Positions 1 to 8,375 of a stretch of DNA of 64,000 nucleotides are shown here, in pieces. A model generated the notes under the pieces. It ran no database searches and had not been told where the DNA came from. It saw nothing but the letters and a program-made list of their open reading frames with translations. The first letter of the stretch is position 1; the number at the start of each line of letters is the position of its first letter. The DNA comes from Solobacterium moorei (GTDB lineage: Bacteria > Bacillota_I > Bacilli_A > Erysipelotrichales > Erysipelotrichaceae), in contig NZ_AP028934.1 in the NCBI RefSeq assembly GCF_036323475.1, positions 1,116,001-1,180,000 on the forward strand. The letters are read 5' to 3'. The position numbers and the translations under genes are program-made.

Positions 1-47
1 CCAAAATCATTAAAACAGTACGTGGACTAGGATACAGGATGGACTAA
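1..47 (+). CDS. Response regulator, C-terminal end only (partial)
   Basis: The window opens inside a gene. The frame starting at base 3 gives a short tail ending TVRGLGYRMD and a TAA stop at 45-47. That tail is the usual last beta-hairpin of the winged-helix DNA-binding domain of OmpR-family response regulators. The stop lies one base before the ATG of a histidine kinase, so the two form a two-component pair. The rest of the protein is outside the window, so its receiver domain cannot be checked. Confidence 0.75.
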   Translation, partial: KIIKTVRGLGYRMD

Positions 48-48
48 T

Positions 49-1050
49 ATGAAGTATTTACGTAATCAAGATATTCTTCGTGAGATATTCATATCTTTTG
101 TGATTGGTGTTGTATGTATGATCAGCACATATCCACTAATTGGTGAATATGCAATACTATTTCTGCTTTTGACGCTTATTCTTATTGGAATCCATTATTA
201 TTTCTCTATCAAGCGTTATCAACAAATTGCACAACTCAGTTTATCATTAGACAAAGTACTACATGGTAATGCGATTCAAATTAATGACCACTATGAAGGA
301 GAATTATCTATTCTCAGTGATGAGATATCAAAGATGATAACCAAACTCAATGAACAAACAGAACTACTACAAAAAGATAAAGTACGTTTAACCAATGCAA
401 TCGCAGATATCTTTCATCAAATGCGAACACCACTTACATCGATTAACTTATCGCTAACGGTCTTAAATGATGAACATCTTTCCGCTGATAAAGCACTCTA
501 TTATCGTAGAGATATCAAGAAACAACTAGAAAAAATACAATGGTTGATTGAGACGTTACTTAAGATGTCTAAAATCGATGCGAAGACGGCTATCTTCCAT
601 CGACAAGAAATACTTGTAAAAGATATCCTAACAAAGGCAATGGAACCATTCGCAATTCCAATGGAATTAAAAGAACAAAAATCGATTCTAAGTTGTACAA
701 ATGAAAAGATGTTCGTGGATAATCAATGGATGATGGAAGCCTTCGGTAATCTAATTAAGAATGCAGTGGAGCATACACCAGATGGTGGCACAATTCAACT
801 TATCGCAAGTGAAAATCCGTTATATACAGAGGTCATCATTCAAGATAACGGCGAAGGTATTCCTGAAGAAGATATTCCATATATGTTTGAACGCTTCTAT
901 AAAGGCAAGAACGCAAAACCTGAAAGTGTAGGCATTGGTCTAGCATTTGCACGTATGATCATCACTGCACAAAACGGTACAATTAGTGTTAAAAACAATC
1001 CAGATGGCGGAGCTTGCTTTAGTGTACGTTTTTATAAACAAATCATTTGA
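49..1050 (+). CDS. Membrane sensor histidine kinase
   Basis: This 333-residue kinase is the sensor of the two-component system whose regulator ends just upstream. Two hydrophobic segments at about residues 12-28 and 34-51 are separated by only a few residues, so there is almost no extracellular domain. The H-box FHQMRTPL places the phosphorylated histidine at residue 123. The N-box (GNLIKNAVEHT), G1 box (DNGEGIP), F box (FERFYKG) and G2 (GIGLA) follow in order, so the ATPase domain is complete. Kinases with such a short loop, next to an ABC transporter of the kind that follows, often sense antimicrobial peptides through the transporter (BceS-like logic). That role is inferred from context. 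Confidence 0.9.
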   Translation: MKYLRNQDILREIFISFVIGVVCMISTYPLIGEYAILFLLLTLILIGIHYYFSIKRYQQIAQLSLSLDKVLHGNAIQINDHYEGELSILSDEISKMITKLNEQTELLQKDKVRLTNAIADIFHQMRTPLTSINLSLTVLNDEHLSADKALYYRRDIKKQLEKIQWLIETLLKMSKIDAKTAIFHRQEILVKDILTKAMEPFAIPMELKEQKSILSCTNEKMFVDNQWMMEAFGNLIKNAVEHTPDGGTIQLIASENPLYTEVIIQDNGEGIPEEDIPYMFERFYKGKNAKPESVGIGLAFARMIITAQNGTISVKNNPDGGACFSVRFYKQII

Positions 1051-1072
1051 TCCTGTGAAAACAGGATTTTTA
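1051..1072 (+). terminator. Intrinsic terminator after the histidine kinase
   Basis: A 6-bp perfect stem TCCTGT/ACAGGA with a GAAA tetraloop is followed by five T residues. It begins right after the kinase stop codon and separates the two-component genes from the ABC genes. The ABC genes therefore probably have their own promoter in 1073-1125, where a TATACT hexamer is seen at 1112-1117 but no good -35. Confidence 0.8.
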
Positions 1073-1140
1073 AATCTTACAAACTGTCATCGTTGTGTCA
1101 CATTTACTTTTTATACTGTAGATATAGGGAGGGTTTTCAT

Positions 1141-1827
1141 ATGGAAGTTTTACGTATTGAGCACTTAACAAAAATCTATGGAAAAGGGGAAAATGAAGTG
1201 AAAGCCTTGGATAATGTTTCATTTACAGTTGAACAAGGTGAGTTTGTGGCAATTATTGGTCCATCAGGATCAGGGAAATCAACACTATTACATATGCTTG
1301 GAGGAGTTGATAAGCCAACACGTGGAAAAGTGTTTGTAGGTGGGCAAGATGTTTACGCACAAAACGAAGAACAGCTTGCAATATTCCGGCGTAGAAAAGT
1401 TGGTTTAATTTATCAATTCTACAATTTAATTCCTGTGCTAAATGCAGAAGAGAATATCACATTACCAGTATTGATGGATGGAAAAGAAGTGAATCAAGAA
1501 CGCCTTGAAGAGTTATTAAATGTGTTAAATCTACAAGAAAGACGTACAAATCTACCAAACCAACTCTCTGGTGGTCAACAACAACGTTTATCCATCGGTA
1601 GAGCACTCATGAACGCTCCGGCAATCGTACTTGCGGATGAACCGACAGGAAACCTTGATAGTAAAAATAGCCAAGAAATTGTAGAACTATTAAAGCTATC
1701 AAATAAGAAATACCAACAGACTATGATCATCATTACTCACGATGAAAGTATTGCCTTACAAGCAGATCGCATTATCTCGATCGAAGATGGAAAGATTACA
1801 AGAGACGAAAGAATTCGTGAGGTGTAA
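1141..1827 (+). CDS. ABC transporter ATP-binding protein (MacB/BceA type)
   Basis: A 228-residue ATPase that powers the permease encoded immediately downstream. Walker A is GPSGSGKST at residues 40-48, the Q-loop reads YQFYNL, the ABC signature is LSGGQQQR, and Walker B continues into LADEPTGNLDS, the sequence typical of the MacB/LolD/BceA group. The frame is open upstream to 1093, but the ATG at 1141 is preceded by a strong AGGGAGG ribosome site and gives the conventional N-terminus, so that start was chosen. The stop overlaps the permease start region. Confidence 0.92.
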   Translation: MEVLRIEHLTKIYGKGENEVKALDNVSFTVEQGEFVAIIGPSGSGKSTLLHMLGGVDKPTRGKVFVGGQDVYAQNEEQLAIFRRRKVGLIYQFYNLIPVLNAEENITLPVLMDGKEVNQERLEELLNVLNLQERRTNLPNQLSGGQQQRLSIGRALMNAPAIVLADEPTGNLDSKNSQEIVELLKLSNKKYQQTMIIITHDESIALQADRIISIEDGKITRDERIREV

Positions 1828-1829
1828 TG

Positions 1830-4544
1830 ATGAGTATATTTACAAAACTTACACAACGCTATCTTTCCAAGAATAAAACGAGAACGATTGTAACTCTGAT
1901 TGGTATTATTGTATCCATGGCTTTATTTACCGCAGTCATTGAAGGTGCATACAGTGGCTATGAGTTCTTAAAAAATCGTGAGATTGCCGTAACGGGTGAA
2001 TGGCAAGTCATCCTAAATGAAGTTGATGAAAAAGGCTTAGAAGAAGCGAAGGAAAACCAACAAATTGTAAAATACGAAAACGTGTATACGCTTGGTTGGG
2101 CGGCTGTTGATAATGAAAACGATGGTAAACCATATCTTCTTGTACAATCTTTAGGAGATACACAACATGCATTATTCCCAATCAATTTAGTTTCAGGACG
2201 TATGCCTGAAAAGCAAGATGAAATCCTATTACCAGAAAACTTTATTGCAAATGCAAAAGAGAAGTATCAAGTAGGTGATACGATTACTTTAGAAACTGGA
2301 CAACGCTACTTAGAAACAGAAAAACTCAGTGAAAATAATCCTTATCTAGAAAAAGAGAGTTTGAAGAATACAACAGAACATACGTTTACCATTGTGGGTA
2401 TCATGGAACGTTTGCCATTTGAGATTGAAGAGTTCTCTTGTCCTGGGTATACATGCATTACAAATGGTTTTCACACAGATAGTCAGAAACTATTCTTAAC
2501 AATTCAGTCACCAAGTAAAATGCAGGAATTCTTAATGCGTCAAACGATTTCAGATTCTTATGTTCCACATTCTGATTTATTACGCTTTTACGGCGCATTT
2601 AAAGCAAGTGGAGAACGTTCCGTACTAATTGGTTTAACAACAATACTAGTACTACTCATTGCGTATGGTTCCATTTCGCTCATTTATAATTCGTTCTCAA
2701 TTTCCATCAGTGAAAGAATTCGTCAGTTTGGTATTATGAAATCAGTTGGCGCATCCAATCGACAGATCCATCGTATGGTTCTTTTTGAAGCATTTCTACT
2801 CGCAATCATCGGTATTGTTTTTGGCGTTATTGTTGGATGCGTTGGCATTGGCATTACACTTGCTTGGGTTCAAAATAACTTCATTGTGAATCTCGCAAAT
2901 AAAGTTGGCACAGGTTTACGTTTAGTTATTAGTCCATTACCGATTCTTATCGCAGTAGTGATATGTTTAGTAACGACGATTGTTGCGGCATATATTCCAG
3001 CATATAAAGCAATTCATAAATCTGCGATTGAAGCAATTCGTCAAAGTGATGAAATCATCATTAAACCTAACGAGGTAAAGACATCAAAGCTTACCCAGAA
3101 ATTATTTGGATTTGCTGGTGTAATGGCAACTAAGAATTTTAAACGTAATAAACGAAAGTATCGTTCAACAATACTTTCCTTGGCGTTAAGTGTCATTCTA
3201 TTCATCTCTGCTGCATCATTAACGCGGTATGTAAATAAGATGTTATTGATAGAGAATAGTAATGATCACAAGATAAATGTCATGTATAATGCCTGCGTAG
3301 ATGAACAAGAAGATGTTGAGCAACGATTCAATGTCATTAAGACGATTCCTGAAATTCAAAATATCGCAATTACTCAGAAAATCTTTGATGAAGTCTATAT
3401 TCAACGTAATTACATTGCGTCTGAATATTGGACGGCAGAAAACCAACAGAATCTACGCCGTATCAAAGATGCGGTAGGTGTGAGTGTTGAACTTGTTTTT
3501 GTAGATGATGATACATTTAAGAATTTGTGTAAGCAAAATAGAGTTGATTCATCCAGTTATTTTGATGAAAGCCATCCAAAGGGACTATTGTACAATTACG
3601 TTGTGCAATACTTTATGAGAGACGGAAAGGCACTTAAAAGAGATGTTTCAGTGATAGATTCAAAGGGAAAAGATGTGCCGATGTTTGTTCGCGAATACAA
3701 AGAAATAGAGGGGTATGTGAGTTTATATGAGCCATATATCAAAAATGGAAAGCAGTACTATCTCTTCTATCCGATAGGGTATATTGAAGAAATGAAAGGT
3801 TTTGAAAACTTAGACATGCGTAAAGCAAAACTCTATCCAGTTGAAGAAATTGATATTGATATTCCACTTGTGGCAGGTGCACAAATTGAAGAGAATCTAT
3901 TTACATTAAATCGTAATACAATGCAGCTAATCTATCCAAGAAGTATGGCAACGACACTATTTGCAAATACAGACGCAAGTTATATAAAACGATTATCTAA
4001 TCCGGAGATTGGCATACAAACAGATAAACATGCTAGTGTTGCACAACAACTAGAAAAGATTAAAAAGGATAATGGTTGGAGTGCAGATACAATCTTTGAC
4101 TTTGACCGTGAACGTCAAAACAACCGTATGTTTATTTTAGTGATTAATGTATTCTCGTATGGCTTTATTCTCCTAATTGGTGTAATAGCGATTGCGAATG
4201 TATTTAATACAATTTCCACAAACATTATTCTTCGACGGAAAGAATTTGCGATGTTACGATCGGTTGGTATGTCTGAGAAAGGCTTCCAAAGAATGCTTAA
4301 TTATGAGTGTTTGATCTATGGTTGTCGAAGCTTGGCCATTGGTCTTCCGATTTCGTTTGTCATTTCATTCTTTGTTTATCGAGTGATAAACCAAATGATA
4401 CAAGTCGATTACATCATTCCTTATGTCAGTATACTACTAGCAATCGCCATGGTATTTGTAGTTGTGTTTATCACCATGTTGTATACAACAAGAAAGATAC
4501 GTAGAAATAATGTGATTGAAGAATTACGTATTGAAAATATTTAG
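1830..4544 (+). CDS. ABC transporter permease with two FtsX domains
   Basis: A large permease of about 904 residues. It has one membrane segment near residue 20, a long extracellular domain, three segments at about 265-395, a second N-terminal segment near 450, another extracellular domain and three final segments at about 770-885. This is the duplicated FtsX/MacB_PCD layout. Start choice: ATG occurs at 1827 (overlapping the ATPase stop) and at 1830; GAGGTG at 1819-1824 is better spaced for 1830. Its position behind a two-component system suggests export of, or resistance to, an antimicrobial peptide or lipid. The substrate cannot be told from sequence. Confidence 0.88.
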   Translation: MSIFTKLTQRYLSKNKTRTIVTLIGIIVSMALFTAVIEGAYSGYEFLKNREIAVTGEWQVILNEVDEKGLEEAKENQQIVKYENVYTLGWAAVDNENDGKPYLLVQSLGDTQHALFPINLVSGRMPEKQDEILLPENFIANAKEKYQVGDTITLETGQRYLETEKLSENNPYLEKESLKNTTEHTFTIVGIMERLPFEIEEFSCPGYTCITNGFHTDSQKLFLTIQSPSKMQEFLMRQTISDSYVPHSDLLRFYGAFKASGERSVLIGLTTILVLLIAYGSISLIYNSFSISISERIRQFGIMKSVGASNRQIHRMVLFEAFLLAIIGIVFGVIVGCVGIGITLAWVQNNFIVNLANKVGTGLRLVISPLPILIAVVICLVTTIVAAYIPAYKAIHKSAIEAIRQSDEIIIKPNEVKTSKLTQKLFGFAGVMATKNFKRNKRKYRSTILSLALSVILFISAASLTRYVNKMLLIENSNDHKINVMYNACVDEQEDVEQRFNVIKTIPEIQNIAITQKIFDEVYIQRNYIASEYWTAENQQNLRRIKDAVGVSVELVFVDDDTFKNLCKQNRVDSSSYFDESHPKGLLYNYVVQYFMRDGKALKRDVSVIDSKGKDVPMFVREYKEIEGYVSLYEPYIKNGKQYYLFYPIGYIEEMKGFENLDMRKAKLYPVEEIDIDIPLVAGAQIEENLFTLNRNTMQLIYPRSMATTLFANTDASYIKRLSNPEIGIQTDKHASVAQQLEKIKKDNGWSADTIFDFDRERQNNRMFILVINVFSYGFILLIGVIAIANVFNTISTNIILRRKEFAMLRSVGMSEKGFQRMLNYECLIYGCRSLAIGLPISFVISFFVYRVINQMIQVDYIIPYVSILLAIAMVFVVVFITMLYTTRKIRRNNVIEELRIENI

Positions 4545-4554
4545 TGTAACTCTA

Positions 4555-4578
4555 GAAGGTACTACGGTACCTTCTTTT
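4555..4578 (+). terminator. Intrinsic terminator after the ABC permease
   Basis: GAAGGTAC and GTACCTTC form an 8-bp stem with a TACG loop followed by TTTT. It lies 10 bases after the permease stop and ends the operon before the oppositely oriented tmcAL. Confidence 0.8.
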
Positions 4579-4612
4579 CAATGAAAAGAACATTAGTGTT
4601 ACCTAATGTTCT
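4577..4612 (-). terminator. Intrinsic terminator for tmcAL, overlapping its stop codon
   Basis: On the minus strand AGAACATTAG pairs with CTAATGTTCT (10 bp, 6-base loop) and is followed by TTTTC. The first arm includes the last codons and stop of tmcAL at 4603-4605, so termination is built into the end of the gene. Confidence 0.7.
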
Positions 4613-5724
4613 GATGAGATATAGTGAGCACCACTAATTTCTAATTTTAATAAATGTTTTCTTTCTTCACTTGGTAATACACTGGTATAGAGTAGGGTAC
4701 TACGGTATTCCAGTGTTCTCCATGGGAATGGTACATCTGCAAACTTACTGCAGATACGCATATCTTCCTTACGCATGTCATGGAGCCATTTCTTACCGGT
4801 ATCATTGAAGGCAAGAATACGTAAGTGGTCAAGTGCTGGTAGACGTTGTGCTTCGTATTTCGTTAACTGTACCATCGCTTGTAAGATACTACGACGAATA
4901 CGGTTGCTGGTGTAACGATAGGTTGTGGCATCCTGTAAGAAGCCTTCATACGTATCGTTATCTGCTGCACATTTACGCAAGTGATTTTCGATTCCTTCGT
5001 TAAATAAGAATAAATCTTCTAATTGCTTACGAGAAGAAGTTAGTAAGTATGTACGCAAGTAAGGATAGAATTGTTCAGGATAAACCAGTGTACTTTCTTT
5101 GAGTATTTCTTCTATTGGTGTCGAACTTGCTAGACTCTCATTGTTTTTGAGTGCTTTACGAATCGCTAAGGCACTTGCGTTTTCAGAAATTTCTGGATTA
5201 AGATAACCGCTTGTGCGCTGTACGATAACTGGTTGAATATTAGAGCCTTTTAAATATTTTAAATAAGAAACAGCTAGAATATCATTTGGTTCCATAGAAC
5301 CTGTTAAAAGACTATATGCACGAGGGAAAGACATGCCTGTCTGCATGCTTTCTCTTAAGTTATCTGGATTGAGAGATGTATCCGCGATTTCTTGTAGGTT
5401 TTCTAAATTCGCACACTCACTACCAAAGGAGATGTAGTCAACTTTCGCAATCTTTAAAAGTTCCACAGCACCATACGCAAACTTAGAAGCACTTTGGGTT
5501 GCGTAAAAATATGGTAGTTCAATTACTAGATCAACACCATTTTCAATCGCTACCTTGGCACGTTTCCACTTATCAATGATTGCAGGTTCTCCACGCTGTA
5601 CGAAGTTACCAGACATAACAGCGATAACCATATCACAACCACTTTGTTTTCTTGCTTGTTCGATTTGATAGCGGTGTCCATTATGGAATGGATTGTATTC
5701 CGCTATGATTCCACATACTTTCAT
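4603..5724 (-). CDS. tmcAL: tRNA(Met) cytidine acetate ligase
   Basis: A 373-residue protein of the TmcAL (formerly YlbM/UPF0348) family, which uses acetate and ATP to make N4-acetylcytidine at the wobble base of elongator tRNA-Met. The N-terminus GIIAEYNPFHNGH carries the HxGH-like nucleotide-binding motif of this nucleotidyltransferase superfamily. It is followed by the family-typical SGNFVQRGEPAI. Length is slightly below the usual 390-420. It stands alone between two oppositely oriented units and has its own terminator. Confidence 0.92.
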   Translation of the reverse strand: MKVCGIIAEYNPFHNGHRYQIEQARKQSGCDMVIAVMSGNFVQRGEPAIIDKWKRAKVAIENGVDLVIELPYFYATQSASKFAYGAVELLKIAKVDYISFGSECANLENLQEIADTSLNPDNLRESMQTGMSFPRAYSLLTGSMEPNDILAVSYLKYLKGSNIQPVIVQRTSGYLNPEISENASALAIRKALKNNESLASSTPIEEILKESTLVYPEQFYPYLRTYLLTSSRKQLEDLFLFNEGIENHLRKCAADNDTYEGFLQDATTYRYTSNRIRRSILQAMVQLTKYEAQRLPALDHLRILAFNDTGKKWLHDMRKEDMRICSKFADVPFPWRTLEYRSTLLYTSVLPSEERKHLLKLEISGAHYISSEH

Positions 5725-5791
5725 TTCTCAAAATTCCTTTACAGTTGATATGATACAATGAAATCAATCAAACAAGAAAGGATATTTCTTT

Positions 5792-6661
5792 ATGACAGAA
5801 CTAATTTATAAAATCATAAAACCTGAAACAGAAGTGAAGGCAACACTTGTTTGTGTACATGGTATGCAAGAACATCATGCTCGTTATATTTCCTTTGCAA
5901 GAGAGTTATCTAAGCAAGGGGTTGCAGTATTAATTTATGACTTACCAGGTCATGGCGAGGCTTTTAAGGATGAACTAGGATACTTTGCGGATCAAAATGG
6001 CGATGAAGTACTGATTCAATCCGTAGACATGATGGTTAAGAAGCTACATGCGGAATACCCAGATGTACCACATTTCTTATTTGGACATTCCATGGGTTCT
6101 ATCATTGTTCGTTTATATCTAGAACGTAATGATGATTTTGCTGGTGTGATTCTGTGTGGAGCACCAAACTATCAACCAGCAGCCAGTTTTGGTAAGAAAC
6201 TTGCACAGTTACTTGTAAAGCTCAAAGGTCCTAAATCTAAGACCAAACTATTAACAATACTAAGCCTTGGTGCATTTAGTAAATCTGTAAAGAATGCAAA
6301 GACACCAATTGATTGGTTATCCTATAATGAAGAAAACGTACAAGAATACCTAAATGATGAATTATGTGGTGTGCCTTTTACAGATGCAGCTAACCGTGAC
6401 TTATTTACAATGGTAAGTCACTTACATCATTCATTTACAGCAAAGAATACATCTTTGCCAATTCTATTTATTAGTGGTGAAGATGATCCGTGTACTGGTG
6501 GAACGCTAGGGTTAGTAGATAGTATCTCGACATTGCAGAAAAATGGATATGCAAATATTGAAAACATTACTTTTACAAAAATGCGTCATGAGATTCTCAA
6601 TGAGAAGGAGAATCATCTTGTAATCGAAGAGATTATTAAATTTATTTGTCAGAATCAATAA
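5792..6661 (+). CDS. Alpha/beta hydrolase, lysophospholipase/monoacylglycerol lipase-like
   Basis: A 289-residue serine hydrolase of the Hydrolase_4 type. The nucleophile elbow GHSMGS places the catalytic serine at residue 100. The oxyanion region is CVHGMQEH, the acid is probably in GEDDPC, and the histidine in MRHEIL near the C-terminus. No signal peptide is seen, so it should be cytoplasmic. Lipid turnover is inferred from the family; the natural substrate is unknown. A GAAAGGA ribosome site precedes the ATG, and the gene is single, with a terminator after it. Confidence 0.85.
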   Translation: MTELIYKIIKPETEVKATLVCVHGMQEHHARYISFARELSKQGVAVLIYDLPGHGEAFKDELGYFADQNGDEVLIQSVDMMVKKLHAEYPDVPHFLFGHSMGSIIVRLYLERNDDFAGVILCGAPNYQPAASFGKKLAQLLVKLKGPKSKTKLLTILSLGAFSKSVKNAKTPIDWLSYNEENVQEYLNDELCGVPFTDAANRDLFTMVSHLHHSFTAKNTSLPILFISGEDDPCTGGTLGLVDSISTLQKNGYANIENITFTKMRHEILNEKENHLVIEEIIKFICQNQ

Positions 6662-6722
6662 AAGATTTGGCACAAATATTTTCTGAAAGAAAAGGTTAAG
6701 AGGGTATTTTCCATCAATTTTT

Positions 6723-6741
6723 CGCTTTTACAAGCGTTTTT
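6723..6741 (+). terminator. Intrinsic terminator after the hydrolase
   Basis: CGCTT/AAGCG stem with loop TTAC and a run of five T. Confidence 0.7.
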
Positions 6742-6755
6742 CGGGGGATATTTGA

Positions 6756-6783
6756 TTGACTTTGAAGTGCGGTTTGTTATAAT
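6756..6783 (+). promoter_or_regulatory. Sigma-A promoter of yceD-rpmF
   Basis: TTGACT at 6756-6761 and TATAAT at 6778-6783 are separated by 16 bases. Transcription would start near 6790, just ahead of the ribosome site of the DUF177 gene. Confidence 0.78.
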
Positions 6784-6813
6784 TTATAAGCGTTAACGAG
6801 CGAGGAGACTGCC

Positions 6814-7317
6814 GTGAAGTGGACAAAAACAGAGTTGCTGCGTGATTTGCAGAATGTAGATTTTGACGAAGATGTAGTAATAAAGAATGATGAACTGAAA
6901 AATGACAGCGGAATCTTATCTGTTGAAGATGTTCACGTTGAAGGTCACGGATATATCGACGATGAGGATGATCGCTTCTATGTAGATATGCATATTACAG
7001 GCACAATGATTTGTCCTGATGCTATTACAAATGAACCGATTGAAGTTCCTCTAGATGTCGAAAGTCAAGAAACATATGTCTTTGAAGAAACTGATGAAGA
7101 TGGGGTACGCCTCGTTACCAGTGAAGTCGTTGATCTGATGCCTGCAGTGATAGATGCTATCCTGTTGGAGGTACCACTTCAAGTGACTGAAGCAGTAGAG
7201 GGTGAATATCCGCATGGCGATGGCTGGCAGATATTTACAGAAGCTGAGTATCAGGAAAGCCGGAAAGATCAATTGGATCCGCGTCTGGCAGGACTGAAGC
7301 AATTCAAAAATGAATAG
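6814..7317 (+). CDS. YceD family protein (DUF177)
   Basis: A 167-residue acidic protein of the YceD/DUF177 family, whose genes almost always sit just before rpmF, as here (16 bases apart). Members are linked to 23S rRNA or large-subunit maturation, but the exact activity is not established. The start is a GTG at 6814 with AGGAG about eight bases upstream; no ATG fits better. The conserved core MTGTMICPDAITNEPI-like stretch lies near residues 55-75. Confidence 0.85.
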   Translation: MKWTKTELLRDLQNVDFDEDVVIKNDELKNDSGILSVEDVHVEGHGYIDDEDDRFYVDMHITGTMICPDAITNEPIEVPLDVESQETYVFEETDEDGVRLVTSEVVDLMPAVIDAILLEVPLQVTEAVEGEYPHGDGWQIFTEAEYQESRKDQLDPRLAGLKQFKNE

Positions 7318-7333
7318 TAGGAGGTGCTAGACA

Positions 7334-7492
7334 ATGGCTGTACAACAGAGAAGAAATTCTAAGACGAGAAAGAACAAGAGAAGAACACATTACAAGTTAA
7401 ATGTACCTACACTCGTAAAGAATGCTGCAGGTGAATACGTTCGCCCACACCATGAAGGTTCTTACGTTAAGGAAACAACAGAATCCAAATAA
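7334..7492 (+). CDS. rpmF: 50S ribosomal protein L32 (cysteine-free form)
   Basis: A 52-residue ribosomal protein starting MAVQQRRNSKTRKNKRRTHY. The usual C+ form of L32 has a four-cysteine zinc ribbon in its second half. Here that part (NAAGEYVRPHHEGSYV) has no cysteine, so this is a zinc-independent C- paralogue or variant. GGAGG precedes the ATG. Co-transcribed with yceD and followed by a terminator. Confidence 0.93.
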   Translation: MAVQQRRNSKTRKNKRRTHYKLNVPTLVKNAAGEYVRPHHEGSYVKETTESK

Positions 7493-7502
7493 AGTTGGAA
7501 AT

Positions 7503-7529
7503 AAAGATGCTGAATTGGCATCTTTTTTT
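7503..7529 (+). terminator. Intrinsic terminator after rpmF
   Basis: AAAGATGC/GCATCTTT 8-bp stem, 7-base loop, followed by seven T. Confidence 0.88.
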
Positions 7530-7622
7530 CTGCTTTATTTATGTGAAAATATCTACTAATTCATATTACAAATCGTATAATTAGAATAAATAATATTTCT
7601 ACTTTTTTATAGGAGAACTTTC

Positions 7623-8240
7623 ATGTTAGACAATAAAGGTTTTGATGTGTGGGCTGAAGAATATGACACTTCAGTTAAATTATCAAATAAAGAAAACACG
7701 TATCCTTTTGCGGGTTATAACAAAATCATTTATAAAATCTATAAAACTGTGATATCCAAGCCAAACGCAACTGTACTAGATATAGGATTTGGGACAGGTA
7801 CGTTAACACAGAAACTCTATAGCTATGGATGTGATATTTATGGTCAAGATTTTTCGTTAAGAATGATAGAACTGGCTTCTAATAAAATGCCGAATGCTAG
7901 TCTGTATCGGGGAGACTTTACAAAAGGAATAGTTGATAAATTGAAACAACATTCCTATGATTTTATCATCGCAACATATTCCATTCATCATCTTAAAGAA
8001 GCAGAGAAAATTAAATTTCTTCATGAATTATTAAGTCTGTTAAGCGAAAATGGAATGATTTTAATTGGAGATGTCATGTTCGAAACTCAGGAACAATTGG
8101 AAAAATGCAGACAAGATCTATTAGGCAAATGGGACTATGATGAATTTTATTGTGTTGTTTCTGATTTACGAAAAGAGTTTCCAAATTTACAATTTGAGCG
8201 TATTTCATTCTGTTCTGGGATCATTTCATTATTAAAGTAA
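7623..8240 (+). CDS. Class I SAM-dependent methyltransferase
   Basis: A 205-residue protein with the Rossmann-type motif I VLDIGFGTGTL near residues 55-65, an acidic loop (GQDFS) after strand 2, and IIATYSIHHL as the motif-IV strand. It belongs to the broad Methyltransf_25/11 group. The substrate is not recognisable. It has a TAGGAGAA ribosome site and stands alone; an isolated TATAAT at 7576-7581 may be its -10. Confidence 0.75.
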   Translation: MLDNKGFDVWAEEYDTSVKLSNKENTYPFAGYNKIIYKIYKTVISKPNATVLDIGFGTGTLTQKLYSYGCDIYGQDFSLRMIELASNKMPNASLYRGDFTKGIVDKLKQHSYDFIIATYSIHHLKEAEKIKFLHELLSLLSENGMILIGDVMFETQEQLEKCRQDLLGKWDYDEFYCVVSDLRKEFPNLQFERISFCSGIISLLK

Positions 8241-8298
8241 TGAGATATGATAGTATTTCATGTTGAAATGATTTACAACTTGTATTTTGTTATTCACT

Positions 8299-8321
8299 GA
8301 GAAGATTTCATTCTTCTCTTT
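8299..8321 (+). terminator. Weak intrinsic terminator after the methyltransferase
   Basis: GAGAAGA/TCTTCTC 7-bp stem with loop TTTCAT, followed by TTTC. The T tract is short, so this is less certain than the others. Confidence 0.45.
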
Positions 8322-8375
8322 CTATTGCTATATAAGAAGTCGTTTGTTAAAGTCTATTTGAATTAAGGAGTTCCT

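Noticed and set aside
1093-1140. Longer N-terminus for the first ABC ATPase
   Set aside because: The extension runs through the leader and ribosome site; the ATG at 1141 has a strong AGGGAGG and gives the family start.
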